A stretch of 64,000 nt of DNA from the NCBI GenBank assembly GCA_034509925.1, contig CM067531.1, positions 4,868,001-4,932,000 of the forward strand, given 5' to 3'. The stretch's first letter is position 1. Every line of letters starts with the position of its first letter. The stretch comes from Hirudinaria manillensis (taxonomy: Eukaryota; Annelida; Clitellata; Hirudinida; Hirudinidae). Below, in pieces: positions 12,967-24,797 of the stretch. The translations under genes and the position numbers were made by a program. The notes under the pieces are model-generated. The model worked only from the letters and a program-made list of their open reading frames with translations. It was not told the DNA's origin and made no database searches.

Positions 12967-15759
12967 CTAATTGTGATGGATTGACTGCAGAAGTTTATAG
13001 TTTTTTATCAATTGGCCATTACTGGGATCAAGTTTCATTGCAATCTCATAATGACGTTCAGCTTTATCTAGCTTGTACCATCGATGGTAAAGGACACCTG
13101 AAACATCCATAAAGAAATTATATCAAAGAAATAATACATAATCACAACTAAATCAGTAACTACCCAGATTTGAATGATAATTTGCTGTATGTTCCCCATA
13201 TTTTATGGCAAGGAGGAAATTTTTCTCACTTTCTTCATATCTGCCCATTTTACCAAGGGCATTTGCATAATTAAAATAAAGTGATGATTCAATGGGGTTG
13301 TGTTCCAAAGCAATTTTTGCAATTGTGTCTATATCCTGAAACATTCCTGAAAATAAAGAGTCAAATGAATGATTTTCTTGTTGATAATCTACCTGGACAA
13401 CATATAAAACTGTATCAAATCAACATAAACCAAGATTATCCAGAAGAATCATCATATTGGTCCAAGCAGAAACATGGTGAGCATTCTGCAGCGTTGCATT
13501 CCTCCATGCTAACAGGGCACTGGCATGATCACCTTGCTCCAAGAACTGTTACAAACATGAATATGCAGTTTCACATGCTCTACATTTTATTTAAACTTAG
13601 ATTAATAATTAATAAATTACTTAATGGTGATTAATTGTTTAATTTGTTAATAGTGCAATAATATTAATAACAAGGATCCAAAAATACTAAAGCAATACAA
13701 AGTCTAATTTATATTTCCAAGCAGGGATTCACTCTACCAAGTTACCAAGGTTGTAGTAACAATCAGGATACTTTGCTCTGTGCATGATGGCAGTTCTATA
13801 AGATATTTCGGCCGTTTTGAATTTTTTCAACGATGCTTGAGCTATTCCCAAATTCATCCATGCTGCAGCAAAATTTGGTCTGGTGAATATATTTGTAGGA
13901 AATTAAGAGTGTCAAATAAACTATATCAAATTATCATAGCTCTCTTAAAGTAATGTTTGATGAAAGTGACATCTTTAGACCCATAATTAAAATTAATTAC
14001 TAAAATAATATGTAAATCTAGTGGCGCAACTAAAGGACATTGACATATTTCAATAAATAAGTAACGGACTAGAACTGTGGTTGGCAAACTCTGGCCTAAA
14101 GGCCTCGTACGGTCTGATTGGGATTTTGATGTTGCCTACTTCCCCCATTTAATTATTATTGTATTTGGCCCCTCCAGTTGAAGCAATATGAATCCCCAGT
14201 AGTCTGGCTTAGTGTGCCTCCTCACAACACTGAAATGGCCTAATAGAAAAATATTTCCCAACTCTCGGACCAGAGGAAATTTAATGATTTCATGTACTTG
14301 AACATACCTTGCTGACAAAGCCTTCTTCAGATAAACTTCAGCTAATGTAAAATTTCCTTGCTCCTTGTAGAGGTTCCCCAAATTGTTCAATGCTTGATCA
14401 TAACTGGGGGCCAGCCTTTATATCACCACAGAAATAGAACATGAGGACCTCATGCAAGTATCATAAAATGATTCTAGTAGCAAACACCAATAATAATCAC
14501 TTTATTGCTACGTGGTATCTTTTAAACGCTACAGAGAGAAGCCCTTTGTCAGCTGCAATCTTGGCTAGATTGTAATGAACCTGGAATAGAAGCAGAATAA
14601 TTAAAACTCAATTCAGTAAATGCTAATAAAAGAAAACAAACTATCTTAAGTTATAGGAGGCATCCAAATTTTTAAATGCAATTATCATAGTAGGATGATG
14701 GCACTATGATGAACATGGCACCCCGAAGACCAAAAATAACAGATGGAAACCTATCCTCACGCATATGTTACATTCACAATAAAAGTTTTTATTTTATAAT
14801 AGTGGAGAAACTTAAAGGGGATTGAAAGAAATTAATCAATTTATTATTCGAGTTAAACCCACATGAAATAATCACCAATGGATTCATACCTTAGCATTTC
14901 TTGGACACACTTGGGTACCTGTTGAAAACAATATTTCTTCATCCAGCCAATGGCTGCTCCTCTATGAAATTAAAAAATTTGAAAGAAATATAATTTGAAA
15001 TAGTTGAAGGATTCACAAAGCAGTACTTGTACTGATCTCATAAAGTAAATCATTAGCAGGAACAGGAACAAAATTGATACCAATTTCTGAAATTGAATTA
15101 AAAAAGAAAACTTAATAATACTTAAGAATTCTTAAAGTAAGACCTTACAAACAGAATCTAACCTTAAAGTGACTTCTGAATCTGTCCATCCCTGCCACCA
15201 CAAGCATACACACACCTGCACTCGACATAAACAGATTTCTTTCAGCAATGACGAACCCAACTTTGAAAAAGCAGTTACTTGAGGGCAGGAACGGAATAAC
15301 AACAATGCTACCAGAGATCATGATGAGGCTTTAATAAAACAAAATTAAGTCAGTGAAATTATAAATTTATAAAAGTATAATTATCAAATATGTTGGTGAT
15401 AGAGTTTATGGTATTTTATCCTATATGTACTTGCTCACAATTGCTTTTAATGTGATCGATTGCATGATTCAGCAAGGACCTGTGCTGGCAATTAATGATA
15501 GGAGTGGAAATGGTAAGGATAATGATAACAGCATCAGTGCAATATGACAAAGAAAAAAACTGAAGCTATATAGCTGACACTTTAACATTTTATTTTAAAA
15601 TTGTCAGCAATAACAATGGAGTTGATTGAAACATGAACCAACGTTGATTGCTTTAAAATTGTACCAACTGCTTCAGAAGCACAGTACATCAGTTATATCA
15701 ACTGCTTGACAATGACACGCTATACTTCTAACGCAGTTAGGGGTTCGCCCGTGCCTTAT

Positions 15760-15793
<34 letters not shown>

Positions 15794-17332
15794 TCTTCCA
15801 TTTTGTTGTGCAATAAATGTTCTCCAATTGTCACCAACTTCTTGTCCTTTGAGTCCTTCTTCTTAATGTAGAAAAATAAGATTGCAATAACTATGCAATC
15901 TAGAAATATCACCAGTAAAAGCCTCCTGTCAGATATAGAGTCAATAATAGGTACACATCCCATTGACCAATCAAAACACAACCACCAGGGATTAATGAGA
16001 ATCCATGCGTTGACCAAGTACAAATAATTATAATTTAGTACCTGTTGAAGTAATAAATCAATCCATAGTTATTAAGTGTCACATCAACCAAATATTTTAT
16101 ATAAACCTTTACCCTTAAAAGAGGATTTTCTACAAAAGAGTGTGGATTGTCAAACTTTTGAAAGTTTGGAATTTCAGAGCCCATGACAAACATTCGAAAT
16201 GCTAAAAATGTGATACAAAGCACAACCAACATTGAGACTCTCAGTAACAGGTCCATTGATGAAGCAATTTTCTAAATGCAAAACCATAGTTTAAAATAAT
16301 ACTTTCCATAAATCACTCAACAAACCTTGAGATTTTCAATAGAGGGACATCTGTTGATCCTATTTTCTAAAACAAGATCATACATGAAACAAATACCCTG
16401 AGCACAAAAAATATGATTAATAACTTGAATGCAATTTCCACATAAAATATGAAACTCACAAAAATTGTTATTCCCTGTTCTTTGGATAACAATGAACAAA
16501 TAGAGCAGAGAACAAAGACACACAAATATGTTGTTTTCCAGTTAATATTGACATCTACAAATAATTTGCTCCAAGTTCTAATATGCTATTATGTAGAAAT
16601 CAGTCTGGAAATCATTACTTGTATTAATAAATTTGACATAAGAAAAAAATGCCAATAAGAAAAACATGGAACACATTAGATCGGCTCTTCCAACAATGGC
16701 TGAAACCTGTAAAAGTATAGTTGATAGATGAAGATAACCATCATTAGTGATCCCAAAAAAATGTAATACATTCTCTGCATGAAGAGGGTGTAATGTGAAC
16801 AATAGTGATGTCATGAATGAGAGCCAACCAGTTCTATGACTTCCATTATTCATTTTATTGAAAAGAAGCATGAAAAACTTTAAAAACAACACACACACAA
16901 TGCCATATAATAAAATATTCACTGCATGATAACTGGTTGCATCCAACCCATTAAAAATCCAATAATTGAATCTGAAACAAAATTGTTAGGTCAATTAATT
17001 GCAACACGAGTACATAAATATTATAACCATTTGTAAAACACTGCAAATTCTTACTTGAACGACAACACAACCAATGGTCTGTAGGATTTGTGACTTAGAG
17101 CTGAAGATATATTGCTGCCCCAAAAATCGTGCAAGAAGAGTTCTGATATGCTTGTTGAGCTTGTAACATCTTTATTATTAATAATTGCTTCAGCATCATC
17201 AAACGCGAATGAGCCATTAAGGCTGTTCCCAAAAGTAAGCAATCCCAATACAAATATTAAAATGTATCTAAAGTATATTTTATAATGACGGTTCTGGTGA
17301 AATTCGGAACCCACGCTATCTTCCAAAAACAT
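12967..17332 (-). CDS. TMTC4: TMTC4, multispanning TPR protein O-mannosyltransferase of the ER
   Basis: Complete gene, 717 residues (human 741). Exons: 17055-17332, 16770-16971, 16619-16706, 16460-16554, 16326-16397, 16113-16271, 15839-16041, 15163-15328, 15027-15086, 14890-14961, 14501-14580, 14308-14415, 13738-13879, 13431-13545, 13164-13346 and 12967-13097. TMTC1-4 transfer O-mannose to cadherin-type substrates in the ER lumen. The first lumenal loop has the acidic motif FDDAEAI (residues 44-50), then HDFWG and SHKSYRPL. LHPLHAEN, VGRADL, SKEQGIT and NPWWLCFDWSMGC follow. From about residue 466 come six or so TPR repeats, with blocks such as MNNLGNLYKEQGN-like and NFAAAWMNLG. The start ATG was preferred over an upstream in-frame GTG. 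The TMTC4 assignment rests on these blocks; TMTC1-3 differ in the loop and TPR sequence. Confidence 0.96.
15761..15790. repeat. (TAA)n microsatellite in a TMTC4 intron
   Basis: Thirty bases of perfect TAA repeats just inside the intron after the exon that ends at 15839. It produces a spurious poly-Tyr open frame on the minus strand. Confidence 0.9.
16707..16769 (-). other. TMTC4 63-nt stop-free intron (exitron-like)
   Basis: Between LHPLHAEN and VSAIVGRADL lies a 63-nt GT...AG segment, 21 codons long, without a stop. Human TMTC4 has no matching residues here (HPVHTECVAGVVGRAD), so I call it an intron. Retention would insert 21 residues in frame. Confidence 0.75.
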
Positions 17333-17933
17333 CTCCACAATTATTCAAAATATAATCCGAGCATTCCTGAAAATGCAACATGCATTTTCCAGTCTACCTG
17401 GCTGGTAAGATAAATGGTACCTATCACCGGCGCAAACTACGACAAGTAAACAATCTTAGGTCTGCAAGATACCACCCTTTCTGAAACGCTGAGGAACCCG
17501 ACAACCCTCACCGAGAGTGGCGATTAACTAATTGCAACTTCCAATAATTATAAACACCAACGGGTTTTCACTTCACTTATGATACCTAATGGATTACTTC
17601 GGTCAGTCTGCAGAGACGACGAACGCTTGTGGCGGATTTGCGGGAAGGGCAGAAAGTATTCTATATCTGACATCGAATTCAACCATAATCTAAAACTTTT
17701 CCTCAAATTATATCCTCATATTAATCCGCTTTTCGGATCGATATCTAAAAATCTCCTCAAAAAAAAAAAGCAATAAAATGGAACAGGCAAGCCCACTAGC
17801 TGAATTTGGCTTTAAACATTGGCCTCCAAAACAGTGTCTCACTTCTAAGATTTACCAATTACATGAAAAACACAAGAGAAACATCTCATTAAGTTCATAA
17901 TCTAATCAAACATGAGACATAAGTAATTTATTA
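17333..17933. other. Intergenic: TMTC4 promoter side, GTF3C4 3' side
   Basis: Six hundred bases between the TMTC4 start codon and the GTF3C4 stop codon, both on the minus strand. No homology-bearing exon was found. A 65-codon plus-strand frame at 17579-17776 ends in a run of lysines and looks random. Confidence 0.5.
17927..17932 (-). terminator. AATAAA next to the GTF3C4 stop codon
   Basis: On the minus strand the stop context reads TAATAATAAA, so a polyadenylation hexamer begins one base after the stop codon. Whether it is used is not known; the region is AT-rich enough for chance occurrence. Confidence 0.3.
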
Positions 17934-20900
17934 TTAAAAACCCTCAATCAATTTAAGCCGTCCATCACAATAAGTACATGTGTCGATCAGGATATTACCA
18001 AAGAGTAAACATTCATCTGTAAGCAAATGGAAGCAAGTTACAACTAAATTGCTTATCAAGTAATTAAATTTGAAAAAAGCATACCTGATTTCTGTATAGC
18101 GCTTGACTTGCATACACTACAAGTTCTGTAGGGAAGACCACAGCAGAGAAGCAGGGACTGGCAACACCGAGCTAAAAAGACAAATTGGAATCAGCAATAA
18201 ACTTTGAGTTGCATTAATAACAAGTTGTAATTAGAAACTTAGACAAGTTGTATTTAATTGCTCACCAAATACGTGCCCGTTAACACAAGAGCCTTTGCTA
18301 TGATCATCAAATGTGACAGCTAATAATAAAATTAACGAACAAGAATTAAATTCACATAAAAATCAATCAATTTCCAAATTTTTTTAAAATCAGACCAAGA
18401 TTGGCAAATACCTTCTTGACAGATTAAACAAACTTCAGTGTATTCATGTGAAAACACCTCAGGTAAAACAAAGCTGGAACTCATAGAATTACTCTTCATA
18501 AAAGTTGTCATGAGTGTTAGGGATGACTTCTCTGCAAGTTTTTAAATTCAAATTAATATTAATGCCTAAATCTATCAAAATACAATATATGGACTGAACC
18601 TGTAGGTAGCAGAGATTTAGAACTTGAAGAATGCAACAAGCCAAAAATTGCTTGAATATGATTCATTAAAATAAACAGTTCAATTCTCTTAATGCAGTAA
18701 AGGAGTCTCTCCTACATTAATAAAAAAAAAATCAATTTATAAATCATAATTCCCACTAGTCTCTTAATTATGAACCCACTTTGAAATTCTTTTCTTCTTC
18801 TTTGAGATATAATAATCTAATACAAAGGATACATCTGGAAAATTCAGAAATTCAAGTATCATGGAAATGCAAAGATTTATTTACTCTTGCTGCAATCTCT
18901 ATGCAGCACAGCACAGGTGGTGGTGATTTTTTGACTCGAGATGGCAACAGTTTTAATGTCCCTAAACTTATGCAACAAGGCTAGCAAAGATCAACAAAGC
19001 AGAGTTCCACTTATAAGTATTAGAAGCAATTCTAAACTCCTTAAAAAATTGATGCTAAGACTTATTATGTAAAAATTGTTATTTATGTTGCATCTTTTTC
19101 CATGTATGTCTCTAAATAAACACAGTTGTATTTAACTTATTGCTAAATTTAACATAAACTCTGCATGTCTAAAAAATGAACACACCTCAAAACTTTAAGC
19201 TTTTGTAGTGAACAGCCATCAATGTCATCCACCTCATCCATGTACTCAATAAGTGATTGAGGCCAGCAACTACCATGTGCCAATTCAAATTTCAGATGAC
19301 AAAGAGCATCATATATTTCATAAACTGGTCCTGGAAGGATAACAAGACAAATTTTTAATAAATGAACCCAATTAAAAGCAGAAATGCAGAAATTCTACCA
19401 GAATGATGTATTATTGATTGGCCAACATTTTCCAGGGTATTGATTTGAATTAGATGAACCTGTAACAAAAGATGAGCCTAGAATCCAATCAATCAAATCG
19501 TTTATAAAATAATCTTACCAATGATGGTTGTTTAACAATTCTGTTGCAATAAAAGTTTGACGGATAGGTGGCAACAACCAAGTAAATGTTGTTTTTTGTA
19601 GTTCGAGTACCGTAAATGTTCCAATCTTTAACATTCCATGGTGGCATCATCTGTTCCTTTTGGAGTTTTTTCTCACCTTTAATGACCAATGAAATTGTTA
19701 AGCAATTGTTAATTGTTATAGAACAAGTTAAGAACTTTTATTTCAGAAAATATTGTTGGCAATAGCTTTTTTCTTCAAGAAAAAATTAGTCCCTAGAGCA
19801 AATTTATGATTTAACTCTAAAAATGAATGAAATTCTCACAATTTACTAACCAGAGAGACAGACTCTAAACATGAGGCCATCAAAAGTTGTTAAAACTAGT
19901 TCTGACTTGAAAGGCACAACACCTATTTAAAATGTTATTGTATTTAAATTATGTTGTATTTAGTATGTCATTGCCAAAACTAAGTAATAATGCAAGTGCT
20001 TACCAGAAATGTAAAATCTGGTGTCTATTGGCAAGATTTGAAGAGAGAACACTTTTTTCTTTTCATCTGACAAATCAAAACTGAGCAAAACAAGGTGTTG
20101 ATTCTTAGGAATGGCCAACATTTGTTGCTGTAAATTACAAATAATAGATGATAATATTATAATAAATGACAAAATTATACTTTCAGGGACCGATTATATC
20201 AAGAAATGATGTAAAGTACTTGTTCGACAAAGATGATGCCATTTGTAGATATATAGTCTCTGTCATCCCAAATGTAGGTAACATCCAAGCGTGATGGGCT
20301 TCCTTCTGATGATAAGAACTCTACCAGACACACCCTTCCATCTCTGAAACTCATGCACAGGTGAGCTGAAGGACCAATCAATGAGTTAAATGTTTGCATT
20401 ATTAAAAGAATGAATTGACATAGTAAATTTCATCAAAACCGATTTTGTTAGTACATTGATAATTCCTAAGCAAAAATATAAGACCATCTAATTAAATTAT
20501 TAATTATAGCCAAAAGTAATTCAAGATTTTAGAATGGGCCCCTATTGAATAAGTGAAAAATAACTTGCTTAAATTAAAAACAAATCATTCATCAACTTTG
20601 CAACATCTTTAACAAAAGACAATGCAGGCAACTGACTCGATTTTCCACAAGAAAAGAAAAACATTTCCTCCACGACAACATCTCCGACATCAATTCCACA
20701 TGAGAGATTGAAGCTGCAAGAATCAGGTTGATCAGTTGCATCGATCAATTAAAATCAATCCACGTTTTAAAAAGTCATCAAGACTCATTACTGCCATTAA
20801 TAGCAGTGAATTTTTCTCAGCAATAAATGTTGTACCAAATAATTATAAACATAAATTCATTAATAAATATGGAATACTTTTTTCAAGACTAGAGCTATCT

Positions 20901-22069
20901 GACCTCCCACTAAGAACATTGGTTTCCCAAATGGTGACAAAACCCAAGGAATGCGACACGGCAAAATATGCGGCGGATCCTTCGGCCGAATCCGAGGAGT
21001 TTGTTAGGCTGTCTGACCAGCACATGCCTAAGGTGGAAAACAAATTTCAAATGATTATATTTTCATTTTATATATATATACCACAAATAATAACTAACAT
21101 AAAGCATTCAATTTTGAAGAAAAGAGAACTTCAAACATGTCTCTTCTCACTTTTTCTGAGTTCAATGAGTGAAGCTGGACTTGAGAACTTTTGCCAGATT
21201 CATTCCTCACGACGGTGTGAAAGTCGAGTGCCTAAATATTGGAGAGATTTAATGAAACACAGGTACACAGAATATACAACAACAAAACAAATTAAATGCG
21301 ATGATGAAATGCAAGGAAATATGTCTATAACATAAACCACCTCATTGGGATCTTCAAAGTTGTCCAGGTATATCATAAGAGATGATTTGCTGCAAAGTAT
21401 AGCCAGAACTGACCTAAACACAACAAATGCTTGATATTAGATATTATTAAGACTTTATCAATAAAACACACCAAAGACATGAATTGGCATTTTTGGCAAG
21501 CATCACTTAATTATGTGAAGTGAAATATCCTCAAACGTGCTCCCTACCTCTTAAATTCTTTCAAATATTGACCTTTGATAGTCTTGATCCCCCTGTCATA
21601 AAATGATTCAAATTTTCTCTCCAAACAAAAGCTTTGCTGATCTTCTACAAACAAATTAAACATTTTTATTAAACAATTAAATTATTGCAATAATAATCAT
21701 ATACATGAAACAGTATTAATAACTATATCAATTAACTATCTCAATTATTAAGAAAAATTACATAATGACCCTAACCATCACTCTCTTCATCACTCCAAGA
21801 ATTGCTTTTCAAACATGACACCTGATGGATGTCAATGCATAGCTTGTCCGTACGTTCTACAATTGATGGATTAAAACTCTGCAAATACGATTTAGCAAAA
21901 TTCATTACAATTATAAATAAAATATGTACAAATGTGTGAAAATTAAATAATGCACCAAAATGAATGTTGAGTTTTCTGCAATTAGAGCCAATTGTACTGC
22001 ATCCAAATCAAGCAGAACTGATTTCTCCTTAAGCTCTTGTTTGAAGCACAAAGTCCTAGCAATGTTCAT
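17934..22069 (-). CDS. GTF3C4: GTF3C4-like: TFIIIC90 subunit of RNA polymerase III factor TFIIIC
   Basis: Modelled protein of 625 residues (human GTF3C4 is 822). Exons: 21956-22069, 21776-21878, 21548-21644, 21341-21413, 21099-21231, 20904-21027, 20637-20713, 20220-20365, 20004-20127, 19851-19922, 19519-19676, 19399-19459, 19186-19330, 18600-18706, 18412-18531, 18266-18319, 18085-18171 and 17934-18016. The N-terminal half has beta-propeller-like strands (AYFAVSHSLGFVTIWE, FRDGRVCLVEF). The C-terminus looks like the zf-TFIIIC domain: Cys546/549, FDD, Cys563, NGH (His567), RCC (572/573), YRTC and CSVC (587/590), then Cys612/615. TFIIIC recruits TFIIIB at tRNA-type promoters. The first ATG directly follows an AG acceptor, so a 5' UTR intron is likely. 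Exons 5 and 14 use splice sites chosen by phase and are the least certain. Confidence 0.78.
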
Positions 22070-24081
22070 CTATAAAAAATAATGTCCAAGTGACATATCA
22101 TTAAAATTACAGTTTGTTCTTCATTTTCATTCAAATAAAAATGTGAATCAAAGCATCAATTCTGTGGTACAAAATTTCACTGATAGAATCAGATGGGACA
22201 TGATGGAAATTTCAGAAATTGTGATTTAAGCAAATTATACTCATTGAACTTGTTGCAACAGTTTTAAGATTTCTATGTTAATGGTATAAAGCAACTAATG
22301 TTAATGGCATGAAAAAGTAATATGGTGAAAACCATGTTCGATATGCGCTCGTTAAAGTAGCAAAGAAAGTCCATCAAATAAGGCTTCGTACAGTATTTTA
22401 GTGTATCGCACAGGAATCCATCAAAAATGTTTTGTTAAATATTTATAGACCATTCGATCGAAGCTATAAGCATCGGTCCTCGTAAAACCCGCTTTGACAA
22501 CACCCTTTTTTGTCACTCAAGCAAATTTGTAAGTGAGTTTAAAAATAATATGGAATGAACAAAAATTACGCAACCAGAATGCACAACACAAATACAAGAT
22601 AATAACTAGAAAGACACAAAATTGGTAAATACCTTAAGAAGCCTATATTTGAATGAAGGACAATCTGGTTATTATTAAAAAGAACTGATTTTACAGAGTT
22701 AGATTGGCACGAGGTCATAATTGTATGTTCATAAAAGAGAAAACAATGAAATAGTCACCATAAATTTTAAATTTAGTGTGTTTAAAACTAACATTAACCT
22801 TTAACATGTAATTTGTAGATTTTGATGGTACCCCGAAGACTTCTTTCAGAACTTTTCTAGTTAATTTATGAATAAATTAATTCAGCTATTTAAATTTTTG
22901 GAGACATTTAAATTTAATTACTTTTATTTGCGATAAATTTAGAGAGTTGGAAGTCGTGGATGATTCTTATATTTAAAATGCGTGAGGAATGGGCCATTAT
23001 GTGATCGTGACGGCGGGAGAAACTGGACAAATTTCAAAGATGCCGAGTTATAACTGGCTGTCTATTTTGTATTTAGACGAGTTTATTTATACCAAGAAAA
23101 AGAACACAAAACTATGTGGTGTTTATAGCATCTTCCCTTCAAGTATTTACTTTAGCCAAAATCGTAGTGAATGGATTACTTGATGTTTGTTCCCTTCTCT
23201 AGCTTCTGAAATTTCAATTCTGAAGTTCGCTGCTATTAAAGTAGCCTTGCAACAACAGTCCTCTACCAATTTCAGAACGTTTGTCCCATTCTAGGACAGA
23301 ATATAAATGATGGTTAAGAACCATGATTTTCTTGGCTCCTGTTGATTTTTATTAGACGTTTATTGGACCTTTTGAATTTCACGTCCGGTAACTAATAAGA
23401 GTAACATGACTTTTATTTGAAAATTTATCCGCTTGTAAAAATACAGTTATCTAATATGACTTTTTTGAAGAAATATCAGTTCATTTCTAGGTTCCCGTTG
23501 AGTAATTGGATCCAATTATCCAAAATCCAGCCCCGTAATCCTATAATAAAACTTGCTTAATTGTTTAACAATTATAAATTTATCACATGATCTCGTAAAA
23601 TTCAGAAATGTAGCAATAAGGAAGGAAGTTCGCACGGAGTAAAAAGGGAACGCTTAGCGTGACTCGTTAAAAAGCAATTAATTTGCATATTCACCAATAA
23701 AATATTGATCGACGAGCCAAGTTTCATTCGACAAGGTGGTGAATCATGTAATTAGAAGTTATTACATTGCATCAAAGATGAACAACACGTGGCTCTACTA
23801 TACTAACTACCTAATAAGGTAAATATTGTAATCGTCTAGTTAACACGGTAATAAATTTGCAGTTTGTATGTTTGCATTTGTGCAAAACCAGACCATCTCG
23901 CGATTGGCTGGAGTAGGAAAAGGCGCGTCTCTTTATCTCGTCTCTCTTATGAAGTTCGTTGGGTGCTGGATACGTGGCTTTGTTGAATTGTTTTAGCAGC
24001 TAGCGGTTCATTAAAATATTAATTTGTAACAAAATTAGGATTTGATCAGGATTGACTTACTGTTTTGAACTGCGAATATCA
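22070..24081. other. Intergenic region between divergent GTF3C4 and the zinc-finger gene
   Basis: Two kilobases that should hold both promoters and the likely 5' UTR exon of GTF3C4. An inverted CCAAT box (ATTGG, 23903-23907) sits about 180 bp upstream of the zinc-finger start codon, in a locally GC-richer patch. A 64-codon plus-strand frame at 22989-23183 shows no motif and is not called. Confidence 0.45.
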
Positions 24082-24797
24082 ATGGCAGATCGCTCCAGGT
24101 TTCCTCTTCACACCGAATCAATAGGATCCAGAACACACAGTTCGAAATGTTTTGACGACGGAAAATGGAACAAATTTCAGAGAATGCCAAACCTCTTGCC
24201 GTTAAAAAGAGTTAAACAGGTGAACGCTCCGAGGCAAATTCGTCCTCAATGGAATACACTTAACACTCCTCATCTTTATAATGTGGATCCCATGTACTAT
24301 GCGAACATGTACCAATATGGGCTTCCTCAGAGCAAGTTTTATCATGATTTTCAAAACACTCACACCCAAGTAAGGGTAGGTACCATTAGAACTGTACAAA
24401 TAACACTGTGATTATATGGAAGATCGAGTAACGTTAATGAATATTATCCTTACAGAGTTTCAAGCCAGCAACGCATCCAGAACAATACCGACCGCAAAAG
24501 CACAATCTACCAGTTCGACCCATTATTAATTGTTTCGAATTCCGTGGACCAATTCCACAAATTGCATCTTCACGCACAGAGATTCCCCATCAAACTGAAT
24601 CTTTCACTATTTCGGAAGGGTCCATGAAATTTTATACCTGTACGACTTGCAATTTGATGTTTATCAACTCAACTGACTACGTCACTCATCTGCGGGAAGA
24701 AAGCCACGACAATCTCTATTGCAAGTTTTGCAAATCAATTTTTTCAGAAACTGTAGGCTATCTGGATCACATCATCCTTTGTGGGACCTACAAATAG
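24082..24797 (+). CDS. Small two-zinc-finger protein, family not recognised
   Basis: Two exons, 24082-24369 and 24456-24797, give 209 residues. The start ATG (MADRSRFPLHTES) was preferred over an upstream in-frame TTG. Residues 1-150 are Pro/Tyr/Asn-rich and look disordered. Two zinc knuckles follow. The first is C2H2: Cys158-x2-Cys161, His174-x5-His180. The second is C2HC: Cys185-x2-Cys188, His201, Cys205. The protein ends four residues later. Tandem donors (GTAAGG at 24370, GTAGGT at 24376) are both in frame and would add or drop Val-Arg. The fingers could bind RNA, DNA or protein; I cannot assign a function. Confidence is high that this is a gene, low on its role. Confidence 0.8.

Noticed and set aside
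15673-16023. Minus-strand frame ending in a poly-Tyr tract
   Set aside because: The first part is TMTC4 exon 7; beyond 15839 it is intron containing the (TAA)n repeat.
20736-21335. 199-codon plus-strand open frame
   Set aside because: It lies antisense to GTF3C4 exons 5-6, whose minus-strand frames join in phase and encode propeller-like sequence.
22989-23183. 64-codon plus-strand open frame between GTF3C4 and the zinc-finger gene
   Set aside because: Composition is random-like and no motif is present; probably chance.
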